Positions 41,292 through 52,693 of a stretch of 64,000 bases of DNA are shown one piece after another. Source of the stretch: Linderina pennispora (taxonomy: Eukaryota; Kickxellomycota; Kickxellomycetes; Kickxellales; Kickxellaceae); contig NW_024468255.1 in the NCBI RefSeq assembly GCF_002104995.1, positions 434,001 through 498,000 of the forward strand, written 5' to 3'. Each line of letters opens with the position of its first letter. Position 1 is the first letter of the stretch. Position numbers and translations under genes: made by a program. The notes beneath the pieces were generated by a model, which was given only the letters and a program-made list of their open reading frames with translations, was not told the origin of the DNA and did no database searches.

Positions 41292-44200
41292 TCACAGCGG
41301 ATACGACTTCTTCGCGCTCAGTCTGCGGTTCTTGTACTTGTCCTCCAGCTGGCCGCGCCTGGCGGGCTCCATCGTATTGCGCAGCCCCAGCAGGGTCTTG
41401 GATACAGCCTCGGTCGCGCCAATCATCGGCTTCAGCACCGCAACCGGCACTGCCCGCACCACCGCCCTCACCGATCCATGCACTGCCGATCGGCCCTCAT
41501 CCTCCTCGTCCTCCTGCACCACCACCGGAATCGCCAAGATGGTCTGCACAGCATCACCCACATTGCTCCTCAGGCTTGCGTACGCCTGCTTCACACCATC
41601 GCTGATATTCTCCGGCTGCCGCGCATACTTGCTGGTGCCGAAGCTGCCGCGTCGTGCCGCAGCCGCAGTGCTCGAGCTCTGCTCCGATACATAGTCGGGC
41701 CAGTCGTTGAGATCGACCTCGATCTCCTCCAGCTCCCCGCCCACATCAACATTCAGGATGTCGCCTGCCTGCTCCAAAAGCGTCTGTGTGTTGACAGCGA
41801 CCTTGGCGCCGAGCTGGATCGCCTCCAGAGCAGTGGTGCGGGCAAACGACTTGGCACCGCGCTTGATGCCCTGCACAAGCCGGCCGTCCTTGCGGTACTG
41901 CTCCAACGGCAGGATTACCAAGTCCGCCACACCCGACCCCAGGTTTACCAGCGACCGGATCGGCGTCACACCCGACACCACCCCGGGAATCTGCGTCTGG
42001 GTCAGATGTGGCAGCCACGCATTACCTAGCCCTCTCACCAACTTTGCAATCCCAGCAACCCCACGCACCTTGACCGTGTTCAGTGTCATCTCGGCATCCT
42101 CCAGCGGGAAAAAGTTCAAAAGCTCCATTGCCGGCTTCTGCTTGGCCGTGCTGCTGAGCCCGGGCGACGGTGGGTTAGCACGGATCCGTCGGGGCTTGTA
42201 GTCGAAGATGACATTCAAAGGAGCAACTCGCACAATCTGGAAATACAGCTGCTTCGCAGTCCCCTGCTTCACCTGCTTAGTTTGGTTGCGCTCGGCCTCT
42301 TCAAAGAACGACAGAATAAAATCCAGTGCCTCCTGGTGGATGTAGCAGCGGATCGGGCATATCTCGACGTCCATACGCAGCTCCTCGGTCTCTACACCAG
42401 CATACGGCCGCACAGCCTCGATGCGCACGCACACCATAGGCTCGGCACTCGATTCCTTCCACCTGCTGGCCCACCACGCCCACCCGCTGGTCACCCGGTC
42501 CGAGTCGGCTGTTCCTGCAGTAAACAGCTGTCGGTTGCGCGCGTTTGCCAGGGAATGCAGCGACGCAGGCAGTCCTGTCTTTGGGTCCCTCCGCCGCGTC
42601 AGCATCTTCGACCACTCTGACGATTCGACCTCGTCCAGCACCTCCAAAAGACCAATGCTCAACCCGAGGTCGTATGAAAGGGCAGATGACTCTGCAAACA
42701 TGTCGAACTCGACATGTACCTGGGTTGCACGCAGCCGGACCTTGGGCTTCACTGACCGCCGCATAGGCAGGCGAGGTGACCGTTTAGGCGATACTGGCAG
42801 GCCGCGCGCCTCAGGCAGACTCAGCGATGTGCGACCATATGCTGAAGACTGCATAGAGTTGGGTGCATCGTTCAGCTCATCCAGATACGATGGCAAAAAC
42901 AGTGCATCGGACGGCGAGTTGCGCGGCCGTGGACTTGAAACTGAATCGTACCAGTCTTGCCCCGAATGCAGATTGATCTCAACCTTGGCAACATCCAATG
43001 CAGCTGTCAGAATGCGATCAGTGGTGCCCTCCAGAGGATTGTCCTCTGAGAGCTCGCCAGGCGCAGGCACGGCAAAGTAATTGTCGATGATCTCGAACTT
43101 GTCATCAAGGGCGCCTTTCTCATCACCACTATCCACAGACACTTTGACCACATCACCGGATGTCTCCGTCAGTATCTGCGGCTGCGGCGGCAGCTGAATG
43201 CCATGGACCGAAGAAGTCACTGAGTCAGGGTGTGCTACTCGTATGTCGTCGGCTGAAAATTCCCGCTGCCCCGAGAACCGTCTTCTGGCCGACCTCGAGT
43301 AGCCAAAGACACCATCCTCGTCACTCGAGAGTCCGCTGGTACTACTCATGCTATCGACATCTACCAATGGCTCTTTGCCCTTGGAGCTCCGCGAGTAGCT
43401 CGGGTAGCCGGCATCGGCAGGCCGTGGCGGTGCCGGAGGCATTGCTCCACCCCCCACCACCTCATATTCCTCGATAGTGTCAGGCTGCTGATGTGGTGCA
43501 AAATACCCTTCCATCAGCTTTCCGACATCATCGCGGCCGTGCTCAAAATCATACGTAAAGTCGTAGTCGTCTTGCACATCCCGATGGGGAACGGGCGGCG
43601 CTGAAAATGCATCATCTTCAATATCTCCAAAGATATCGTCAGTGGCCTGTTCAAGAACCTGCGGATTCGCCTGGCGCTCTGCACGCTTCGCCCTACGAAC
43701 CTTCTTCTCCTGCTGGACCACCTCTGGCTCCTCGCCCTTGATATCGCGCACTAGGCTCTGCAGAATCCCAGGCAAGATACCAATTGAGTCCGCGCATGCG
43801 TCAACCACCAGCGACTGACCACCGAGCTTGATCTCAATGTCCTCCTCTTTGGTCCGGAACCCGACATCTATCATGTCCGCATGTACCAGAACCGCATATC
43901 CGTAGTCACGCCAGAAACGGCCCGTCTCAACCCACATATCGCTGGATACGGGCGACGGAATCCCTGTATGCGACCCTTCAGCCTGGCCCAGTACTGTTAA
44001 GCCTTCAATATAGTAGCGGAGCTTCTCCCGGTCGCGATCTGGGCCCGGAAGATTAAGCCCAACGATCACTGCCAGGCTGTCAAGAGAGATCACTGCGCTG
44101 CGCAGAGACCTTTGGTTTGGATGCCACCGGAGCGAGGTGTTGCGCACATTCAGCGACAGCCGCATTGGCTTGGGTGGCGGCTGGACAAGCCCTGACGTGC

Positions 44201-47200
44201 CTGTCGATGCAAAGAACGACTCGAGATCTCTCAGGCATGTTGAATCTCGCGAATATTCGAAGGTTGTCCACGCAGTCTTCAGTACAACCTCAGTCTCTTG
44301 CGTAATCGACGGCGTGGTCAGCATGTACACTGACACCTGGGGCGTGCTCATTGGATCGGCGGGCGTGGCAAACGAATGGCTCAGCGGTATGTCGACCTCC
44401 ATCGAGTCTTTGTACGATGACAGCCGCACTTGGTTCGCCTCACCGCTGACATACATGCGGCCCGACTCAATCATCGCGTTGGTGATGAACATTCGCGTGC
44501 TCAGCAATGTGATACGCTGCTCGATCCGGGGCTGTGCTCCATGCCCAATCGTCACACTCGCTTCGTCACTGGTATCGACCTCGGTCCGCATCACTGGCAT
44601 ATCTACCAGTACAGAGAACCGTGCCCCAAGACTCTCGGACTCCTTTGCCTCCTCGTCTTGCATTGCCTGCCAAACGAGGAACTCGTTAATGATGGCATTA
44701 ATGCGTTTATATGCAGTGCGGCCCAGCTGAACCTCGATTTCCGGCAGATGGCACGACACAATGAATTGCGATTGCTCGACAGCCATGCGCTCAAAGTCAA
44801 TCGATGTTAAATGTTCGGATTCAGGCGCCATGCGAACTCGAATATCGTCGTCCACAGAAGAAAAGGCGTCAAAGGCAGGCGGCCGTTTGGTACTGCCTCG
44901 CTCGCCATGCAGCGGTCTGGGGACTGTCGTGACCTCGATATGTGGCCGTGGAATCGATCCAGACCCCTGCCGGTCGCTTGGCTCATGCACGGATCCAATA
45001 TGCTCGAGCTTGCTGCTTCCCTCCATTGCCTGCACTGACACCCGGAGTTCCTCGCATTCGAGCCGGATGCCAGACCCAGCGACGTTCTTGCGCGACTCAA
45101 GCAGCTCCTGGATATGTGGGTCGCGCATATGTCCATCAGGCACGTCGTCACGAGCTCTGCTGCTAGTGGCTGTGCCCTTGACAACGTTTGTGATAACAGC
45201 ATCGATGAAGTCTACACAGAAATGGCCGCTGGCTTCGTCCTTGCGCGAGCCACTGTGTTTGGCTGCAGTGGTAGGAAGCTGAATCCATGTGCGAATCAGC
45301 GGGCTGCACACGGCGATATTCGAGGGTGCCTTGTCCTCAGCACTGGCATTAAGCTCGCCCATCAGCCTATCAATATCACCGGCAATGCTCTGGGCTACCA
45401 CACCAGCGTGCATCGGGGTTTGCGCAGACGATGCAGCTTGAGAGTTCAGCGGGAGATTGTCAAACAGCCCGCGGTATGCACTCAGCCGGTCAGCTAACTC
45501 CTTGTTGGCAATGAAACAGACGGGCCCGATATTAATGCTCAGTACAGCATCGCAATCGCGTTTACAGGCCCAGATGTCATACATTTCAGAGTTTCCCTTG
45601 GTCTCCACCAGTGAGCGGTCAATGCTGATCAGCGGCTGAACCACCGGTCGGGCGCTCGGATCACTGTCGTAAATACTGAGTTGTCTGACATACGCCGTTG
45701 TCACTGCCACACTCGACGTGGCTGTCTGCGCTGTTCCGCGCGTTTTCTCAGCCCAAAACTCTGTGTCCAGGTACACCGGTGAGTCATTCTTGCTGCTGGT
45801 CTGCGAACCCACTGCCGAGCTCTCCCAGCGCGTACCGATACGCTTCATATACACACCGATGTGCTTGACTGCCTCGAGCTTCAGCCTTAGTACAGCCAAA
45901 CTGCCCTTGTGCCAGTCATTCACGGCTGCAGACTCTGTGGGGACCACAGCCATATAGATATGGCGGCATTTCAGGCTGACCCATCGTGCAAGCTTCGCGG
46001 TCGCCTCATCTAACACCTGTTCCCCATACGCCTTCTGGTACTTGTCCCATGCCTCCTGGCTTTGGCTACGCTGCTTGGCCACAAGGCCTAGCGCTTCCGC
46101 AATATCAGCAATACCTGCAAGCTGCTCCTTGGTTACAACCACTGCGATATCATCGACTTCCACCGACACATCCCAGCCGCTGGCCATGGCATCCTCGTTT
46201 GAGCGATTGCGCACGCGCTGCACCTGTGTGATTTCCATTGGCTTGGCCTCACGAAACTCGCCGGGCATTGGCCCCATATACAGCGACTCACTCGAGTTAC
46301 TGGCCCGCCGGCGCCCTTGCGAATCTGCAGGCTGCACGGGCGCCAGTTCAGAGAACGGCATGCGACGATGCATACGCAAGTGCGCGGCTATCGGCTGTGA
46401 GAATGTTGACAGAATAGCAGATGGCAGCACGTCGGTATCCCCAGGCGGAGGAACCAGATACACGTGCAGACCCTGGATCTCCAGCACCTTGGATAGGGTG
46501 TGGAACTCGACCACCTTGTACTCGATCCCGGCTGGATGGCCGTCGGGGGTCGACGACGTTACAGGAGCGCTTTCTGGCTCTGCCTTCTTCGCCCTTCTCT
46601 CAGCTCTATCCCGGGCACGCTCGTCCTTGAACTCCACGCTATCCACGGTCACCTTAACAGTCGAGCCCTCACGTCTGCCACCCCTCCCCGGCATCGCACA
46701 CTCCACACGCACGGTCTTGACGCGGATATTGACTGCCGAAATAATCCTATCGACCATCTCACTGACAACCTGTAGGCCCTGGATAGAGCCACCGGGCTCC
46801 TCGGGGGCTGGCAAGTCATCAATATCCTGGAGCCCGGCTTGCAGATTATTTGGCCACGGGGACTGCTTCTTGCCGGTCGCATGCACATCCGCTGACTGTG
46901 TGCGCGAATAATACTGCGCGCGCTCCTCATGCGCATTGGCCACCATGCGCTCAACGTCCTTGTTGAGGAATACATCCTCGTAGCCCAGCGACTCGCCTCG
47001 CAAAAAGTCGTCTGCGATAAACACCGACGAGGTCAGGATAGACGCTCCGCCCTCCGTCATCATCGCCACAGACTCGGCAAGATTTGGCTTGCCCACATGG
47101 GGACTAGCCCCGTCTGCCGACCCTGGGCTGCCTGAGGGGCCAGACAGATCTGCTTCGTCGATGACCTTTGCTTTCACAACAAGCTCCTCTATCTGCAGCT

Positions 47201-47566
47201 CGCAGTTTCCTGTCCACAGCTGCGACCACGGAATTGACACCGATATCCTGCCAATTTGTCCGCTGCTGACAACAATGGGCAGCCCAGCAATGGCATCGTT
47301 GAGCGACTACAATAACAGCTACGATTAGCGCTGCTCCACAGCGGCAGTATATGCTCATTCCATGGAATACTGACCTCCTCTGAAAGCTCAACGTTCTTCA
47401 GCTGCATTTGCCCACTGCTCAGCTGTACGTCCAGGTTGGCGTCGTCTAGCTCGGTTTTGAGAAACTGCCCAACGGTTCGCCGCAGTAAAAACTTGACCAG
47501 CCGCTTCTGCAGCGAGTTCGACACGGCCCACGACGGCAGTTGCACCGACCAGCTTGAGGGCCACAT
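41292..47566 (-). CDS. ATG2: Autophagy lipid-transfer protein Atg2
   Basis: Bridges the ER and the growing autophagosome and transfers lipids. Two exons: 47375-47566 and 41292-47306, with a 68-nt intron (47307-47374, GTCAGT..TGTAG). The frame closes to 2068 residues. The first exon (MWPSSWSVQLPSWAVSNSLQ onward) gives the chorein-like N-terminus, joining at VELSEE-SLNDAIAG. The rest has the rod-like beta-groove architecture. Near 1766 a conserved tip segment (VAPLNVIFDYKPRR) leads into the C-terminal signature around 1815-1935: RGLGNAWLPHLTQTQIPGVV, PIRSLVNLGSGVADLVILP and QYRKDGRLVQGIKRGAKSF. Long Ser/Asp-rich disordered inserts lie in the middle (about 1250-1450). Confidence 0.93.
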
Positions 47567-47986
47567 GGTGTGAATAGTGTTGCTAGTTGTACAGGCTAAT
47601 TAAGTAAATACAGGCAGAATGTGTAGGTTGAATTTCGTGCTGCGAAAAAATGCGGGTATTATTTGGAGAGTCAAGTCGAAGTAAAGCGGCCTCGCTGCGG
47701 GAAGCAGCTGGTGGCTATGACGTGCAGTGAATGCTTGTGAGAATAGTGGGCTCGTGACTGGGTTGTCTGGCGGCTCGGCTCATTGTGCCCTCGAGCTGGC
47801 TGGTATGGCCCAACATCGCCAGTGGCAGCTCTCAGTCGAGCGTTCTCAAAGTGTGCTCTGGCGATCGCCAAACGAGAAATAACATTCTTTACTCTCTTCT
47901 CACTTCACTGTTTATACTCTTCCCCTTCCCGTCCTCCCTCGTCTTCTCCCTTTCCTCTCCCCCATATACCTTCTAGCGAATAGACC
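47567..47986. other. Divergent intergenic region, ATG2 / Cys-rich wall protein
   Basis: About 420 bases serving two divergent genes. The right end is a CT-rich leader (TCTCCCTTTCCTCTCCCC). No other element recognised. Confidence 0.4.
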
Positions 47987-48805
47987 ATGGTCCTGGTATC
48001 AAACATCTCCGCACTGTCGGTGGCCCTATGTGCAGCTGCAGTTGGGGTCAGTGCGCAAGCCAATGTGCCTATCGCCCCACCACATCGCGGCCTTCGCCAA
48101 GGAGTTGGTCTACCCACCACCTCCACGTTGCCTGGTGTTCCTGGTGTTCCCGGTGTTCCCGGTGTTCCCGGTGTTCCTGGTGTCGCGTCAACAACACCTA
48201 CTACCCCAGCCGGTGCTGCTGCACCTACGGCCACCACTCCCACGCTCCCCGGCGCCGGAGCCGAGGAGGCAACACCCACTCCTGAGGCCGGTGCGCCCGC
48301 CGTGAAGCCCTCAACCACTCCGCCACTGGGTGATCCGGTCGCCACAACCCCCTCCAAGACGGCCGCTACAGCAACCAAATCGACAACCACACCTCCTGGC
48401 GCCCTCGCGACCACCTCGTCGTCCTCGGTAGCCGGTGCGGGCGGTGCAGCAGCCGGCGGTGCAGGAGGTGCACCGACTCTAGCAGTTGCACCGGCTGACG
48501 TGTATACAGCGACAGCAGGATCGGGCGAAATGCTCGAGTACTCATCGTGCCTAGTGTTCGAGGAGAAGTGTTTGGAGCTATGCGAATTTGGCCTCTACAA
48601 TATGAACTGTAACACGGGGGGCCTCTGTCTGTGCTACCGGACGGACCCGATGGCCACGACGACCGAGGAGACTACTGCAGATGAGAGCACTAGTGCTGTT
48701 AGTGCTGTTAGTTCTGTTAATGCGGCGATGAAGCGGACGTGGAATGTTGCCATGGTCGCCATCCAGGCGGCGGCCGTGATTGCAGTAACGTCGGCGTTCA
48801 TGTAA
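47987..48805 (+). CDS. Secreted GPI-type protein with VPG repeat and six-cysteine module
   Basis: A 272-residue protein with a signal peptide (MVLVSNISALSVALCAAAV GVSAQ) and a hydrophobic C-terminus (AMVAIQAAAVIAVTSAFM) typical of GPI-anchor signals. Between are an exact VPG tandem repeat (about residues 49-65), a long Thr/Pro/Ala-rich mucin-like region, and a compact module with six cysteines (SSCLVFEEKCLELCEFG, then NMNCNTGGLCLCY) at about 188-223. The module recalls small secreted cysteine domains, but I cannot assign it to a family. Likely an O-glycosylated wall or plasma-membrane surface protein. Confidence 0.75.
   Translation: MVLVSNISALSVALCAAAVGVSAQANVPIAPPHRGLRQGVGLPTTSTLPGVPGVPGVPGVPGVPGVASTTPTTPAGAAAPTATTPTLPGAGAEEATPTPEAGAPAVKPSTTPPLGDPVATTPSKTAATATKSTTTPPGALATTSSSSVAGAGGAAAGGAGGAPTLAVAPADVYTATAGSGEMLEYSSCLVFEEKCLELCEFGLYNMNCNTGGLCLCYRTDPMATTTEETTADESTSAVSAVSSVNAAMKRTWNVAMVAIQAAAVIAVTSAFM
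48132..48184 (+). repeat. Tandem 9-base repeat coding VPG
   Basis: About six copies of GGTGTTCCY inside the GPI-type protein gene. Copies are nearly identical at the DNA level, so length variation between strains is expected. Confidence 0.85.
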
Positions 48806-49021
48806 GCATTCCAATAGTTTTTTTCATCGGTAAATAGAGCATGCTCTGAGATTTTCACCCAGGAAGGACTGCTTGGAATGTTTGAAACGGTCCCTCGCCT
48901 TCTGCCATACTAGAAATTCTGGGGTAGACTCCAGAAAACCCCGCCTTGCCTGCATGCCCCAACCACGTCCCCTCTGCGATACCCCTCCACCTTCTGTTCA
49001 TTTTTCATCTCCGAGTCAATA

Positions 49022-50149
49022 ATGCTAGCCCGAACCATCTGGCCCGCCCGGACCACTTCTACCTGCCTGCGCCGCTACCACGCCGAACGGCACTCATCGC
49101 TGCAGCCCCTCGCCTGGGTGATCTCCGACGCCAACCCCCTGCGCGAGCTCCGGGCTACCGCCCTGGCCACCGCGCTCGGCCTGCCCTACACGATCAAGCG
49201 GCCCAAGCCCGCCCGCCTGCCCCCTCTAATGCAGCGCCAAATGCTCAGCCTGCAAAGCCTGGTCTCTCCCACCCGCACAGCATTTTCGCACATATCAGAT
49301 ACCAACACGCAGGCCGACGGTTTGCCGAGAGTCGTCATTGGGTCATCGCCGGATTCGCTGATGGGCGTGCTCGAAACAAAGGAGCGCAGCCAGGGCCGCT
49401 CCTTTAGCGTGTTCTATGGCCTGCCGGATACCAAGATCAACTCCATCGATGCCCTGTTGCTTTCGAGGCTGGACCAGATGAAGCTGCGTGCAAAGGGGCC
49501 TGCTCGCGACCAGCTGGATAACGCTCTGTTTACTATGCTCCCATTCAGCGGCAGCCCAAAAACGCCGGCGGTGGTGTCGAATGAGCCCAACATTGTGGTG
49601 TGCCTGGGGCCGGGCGTCGAGCCCTCTGGGTTCCACATGCTGGTAGACGATGTTGACCGGCTTTTCGATGCGCTAGCGCACCTGCCGACGCAGAACATCA
49701 CGATGGTTCTCTCCAAGCAGCTGCACAAGTCGCTTCGCCGCAAGCTGACAGCACAGATGCCACAGCACATCCGGACTGTGGACCTGGCCACATCAAGCGT
49801 GTCGCCGGCCGATATACTTGTCAACGCGTCGCAGGTTGTTGTCAGCGCTGATGACCTGGATTCGTTGTCACTTGCCATTTCTCTGCACAAGCCCGTCTAC
49901 GTGTTTGGCGAGGAGCGCACGGAGGGACTGCTGCGGAACTATTACCGTCTGCTGGACACCAACAACCTGGTGCGGCGGTTCTATCCGCGCGGCAGCCGGT
50001 ACAGCTACATGCTGATGCCCGACATTACCAGCGAGGTCGACGAGTTCAGCGCCATCCGCGACCACGACCCATGGGCCAAATACAACCTGCAGGCGGATCT
50101 GGACCAGATCATTGCATTTATTCAGAGTAGAGTAGAAGCCGATCAATAG
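49022..50149 (+). CDS. ELM1-like (DUF1022) protein, probably mitochondrial
   Basis: A 375-residue protein with a basic, acid-free start (MLARTIWPARTTSTCLRRYH) that looks like a mitochondrial presequence. The body matches the pattern of the ELM1/DUF1022 family, which has a glycosyltransferase-B-like fold. In plants ELM1 recruits dynamin to mitochondria, and in bacteria the role is unknown. Seen: LAWVISDANPLRELRATALA followed by GLPY, the PRVVIGSSPDS segment, and the late VVVSADDLDSLSLAISLHKP-VYVFGEER block. The usual histidine-rich LPRPHHD motif is not obvious, so this member is divergent. It converges on FRS2 with only four bases between stops. Confidence 0.75.
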   Translation: MLARTIWPARTTSTCLRRYHAERHSSLQPLAWVISDANPLRELRATALATALGLPYTIKRPKPARLPPLMQRQMLSLQSLVSPTRTAFSHISDTNTQADGLPRVVIGSSPDSLMGVLETKERSQGRSFSVFYGLPDTKINSIDALLLSRLDQMKLRAKGPARDQLDNALFTMLPFSGSPKTPAVVSNEPNIVVCLGPGVEPSGFHMLVDDVDRLFDALAHLPTQNITMVLSKQLHKSLRRKLTAQMPQHIRTVDLATSSVSPADILVNASQVVVSADDLDSLSLAISLHKPVYVFGEERTEGLLRNYYRLLDTNNLVRRFYPRGSRYSYMLMPDITSEVDEFSAIRDHDPWAKYNLQADLDQIIAFIQSRVEADQ

Positions 50150-50153
50150 AATC

Positions 50154-51671
50154 TTAGTTCTCAACCTCGACATTCTTGCTCTCGAACACCTCCTTGCCCA
50201 TCTTCTTGTCCAGCCGGCACGCCGGGTTGGACTCGATCATAGACAGGTCGACCTTGTGCCCGACCAGCGCACGGATGTTGTCGACGCCGTACTTGATCAT
50301 GGTCGGGCGCTCCAGCGACAGGCCAAAGCCAGCGACCTTGACATCCTTGTCGAGACCCAGCGGGCGCAGCATCTCGGGGCGGAACATGCCCGAGTTTCCG
50401 ATCTCGACCCACTTCTGGAATCCCTCGTGCCACGAGAAGATCTCCATGCTCGGCTCAGTATACGGGTTGTACGTGGGCTTGAAGCGCAGGTTGGTGATGC
50501 CCATCTTGGTGAAGAACACGTCCAGGAACGCAATCAGGCTGCCCAGCGACATGTTCTTGTCGGCAATCACACCCTCGACCTGGTGGAACTCGGCCAGATG
50601 CGTGGCATCCACCGCCTCGTTACGGTACACGCGGTCGATCGAGAAGAACTTGGCCGGCCGGTACGGCTCCTGCGCGAGCTTGTTCAGCACGTGGCAGCTC
50701 ACAGGCGTCGTGTGCGTACGCAGCACCAGCTTCTTGGCCTCGGCCTCAGCCCACGGGTACCGGTATCCAATCGACCCGTATCCGCCCTTCTCATGCACGT
50801 TCTTGACCGTCTCCCAGAACTCAGGCAGGCCCTGCGCCATCGCCGGATCCTTGAGGAAGAACGTGTCCTGCAGGTCGCGCGCCGGGTGCTGCTGCGGCAC
50901 AAACAGCGTGTCAAAGTTCCAGAACGACGACTCGACAAAGTCGTTGGTCGGCATCTCCTCGAATCCCATCTCAAAGAAGATCTGGCGGAACTCCTCACGC
51001 ACCTTCATCAGCGGGTGCAGATGTCCGCCGTTGGGCGACACGCCCAGCGAGTCAAAGTTGAACTTCTTCAGCTCACCAGTCTTCCACGCGCCGCTCTGCA
51101 GCATCTCAACCGTCAGATCAGTCATCTGCTTCTTGAGCTCCGTCGAGAAGTTGCTGCCCTTGGACACCGAGTACGACACGATCTTGTTCTGCTTGATCAG
51201 GTTGCGCCGCTTCAGGTCCTTGACCACGTCCTTCTTGCTGTGAACCCCCGAGGCCTTGACCTCCTCCAGATCGATCTTGGTCTGGTCGACGATCGACGCA
51301 GCCAGGCGGACGATGCTGCTGCCGTTCTTCTTGATCCACTTGTTCTTGAAGCCCTTTCCCTGGCCCAGGTTCGCCACGTTGCCAAACTTGGCCTTCAGCT
51401 CGTCCACGGTGATGCCCTCATCGCCTTCGGGCACTGCGTTGTAGATCTGCGCCTCGTAACTGCCGTTGTCCAGCTGGTCCTGGCCCTCGGGGGTCAAAGT
51501 CCAGACCTCCGATGACAGCGTCGAGTACGCGACCTTATCTTGGCTCTCAAGACTCTTTAGAGCACCCAGGATGGTCTCAGACGCCACGCCCGAGAACGCA
51601 TCCTTAGTGTCCTTGATGCTGCCCTCAGCGTCGAGCTTCTTCAGAATGTTCAGCTTCAAATCGTCGCTCAT
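50154..51671 (-). CDS. FRS2: Cytosolic phenylalanyl-tRNA synthetase alpha subunit
   Basis: Catalytic subunit of the alpha2-beta2 class II synthetase that charges tRNA-Phe. The MSDDLKLN start gives 505 residues (yeast Frs2 about 503); an in-frame ATG at 51869 lies in the leader and is rejected. Seen: N-terminal winged-helix tRNA-binding segments, then the catalytic core with GHLHPLMKVREEFRQIF (motif 1), FSIDRVYRNEAVDATHLAEF (motif 2) and GFGLSLERPTMIKYG (motif 3). Full length, no intron. Confidence 0.96.
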   Translation of the reverse strand: MSDDLKLNILKKLDAEGSIKDTKDAFSGVASETILGALKSLESQDKVAYSTLSSEVWTLTPEGQDQLDNGSYEAQIYNAVPEGDEGITVDELKAKFGNVANLGQGKGFKNKWIKKNGSSIVRLAASIVDQTKIDLEEVKASGVHSKKDVVKDLKRRNLIKQNKIVSYSVSKGSNFSTELKKQMTDLTVEMLQSGAWKTGELKKFNFDSLGVSPNGGHLHPLMKVREEFRQIFFEMGFEEMPTNDFVESSFWNFDTLFVPQQHPARDLQDTFFLKDPAMAQGLPEFWETVKNVHEKGGYGSIGYRYPWAEAEAKKLVLRTHTTPVSCHVLNKLAQEPYRPAKFFSIDRVYRNEAVDATHLAEFHQVEGVIADKNMSLGSLIAFLDVFFTKMGITNLRFKPTYNPYTEPSMEIFSWHEGFQKWVEIGNSGMFRPEMLRPLGLDKDVKVAGFGLSLERPTMIKYGVDNIRALVGHKVDLSMIESNPACRLDKKMGKEVFESKNVEVEN

Positions 51672-52693
51672 CGTAGGAATTAACAAAACAAATAGAGCCT
51701 TTTGCCTAGCCTGCCCGTAATCGAGGTGTGGAAAGTAGGGGAATTGTGATTGAAGCAAAAAAAAAAAGGAGAGAAGTGTAGCCCTTGGAAGTAAACCGAA
51801 CCACGTTATAAACCGCTGCCCCCAAAAAATTGACTCACCTTCAGCTGTTGTTTTCGAGAAAATAATCACTTCATGGTCTGGATCAGATTTCGGCGATTAT
51901 CACTGAGCTTGAAGCTGTCGCTGATTCCCTCGTCTTGCCCAGCGAATATCGGGACGGCTATCTCTGCTCACGATACTAGCATGGACATATTGCTGCAGTG
52001 AACTGCTATGGATCATATAGACTGTGGCCAGGTGTGCCCTTAGACTTGGCTCCCCCTCATGGATAATCCTCTTTGATATCTGCATAAACCGTGCCGAGAC
52101 AGCCTGCCTTTAATTTCATTCAAAGTAAAGATAGCCTCTTGGCATGAGCCAGAAATACCTTTCCACCAACCATTGACCATTTCATCACAGTCTCTTCTTG
52201 TAGGAAGCAGACATGTATACCTGGCCCAGTATCTGGCAGATAAAATACCTTCTGTAAAAATAGACTATCCTCTTCGCGTGTGTGCAGTCGTGTACAGACC
52301 ATCAAGTATTGTCTATAAGCGCTAGAAAGACCAGATTCTAAAAATACTTGGAAAATGACGTCTAATATTAATTTATCTCTAAAGGAATGGGCGTGTATTT
52401 CTTTCCAGCAATATGGCTGATGTTGAAGAATTCAAATCGCTGATACATCTTGGCATTTACTCAACGACACAAATTACAAACACCCGCGCTATGAAGATAT
52501 CGTAAAGGTACGGTACGATGGCTAGCTCCTTGTCAACTCTTGTGTATAAAACAGCCGTAAAACAGTATGCTGTCTCGCTGTATCAGACCACACCAGAACA
52601 ATACAACAATCGCGCATTCTTTACTCTCCATTCTTTATCCTAGCAACCTCACTCACCCCAAGCACATCGAAACTTGCAAGCAATCGAACCACT
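51672..52693. other. Intergenic region, FRS2 / secreted toroid-like protein
   Basis: About 1 kb. It holds the FRS2 upstream region with an 11-base A run (51758-51768) and, at the right, a TATAAAA box (52545-52551) 143 bases before the next ATG. No gene in between. Confidence 0.45.
52545..52551 (+). promoter_or_regulatory. TATA box of the secreted toroid-like protein gene
   Basis: TATAAAA 143 bases upstream of the ATG at 52694. Confidence 0.5.
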
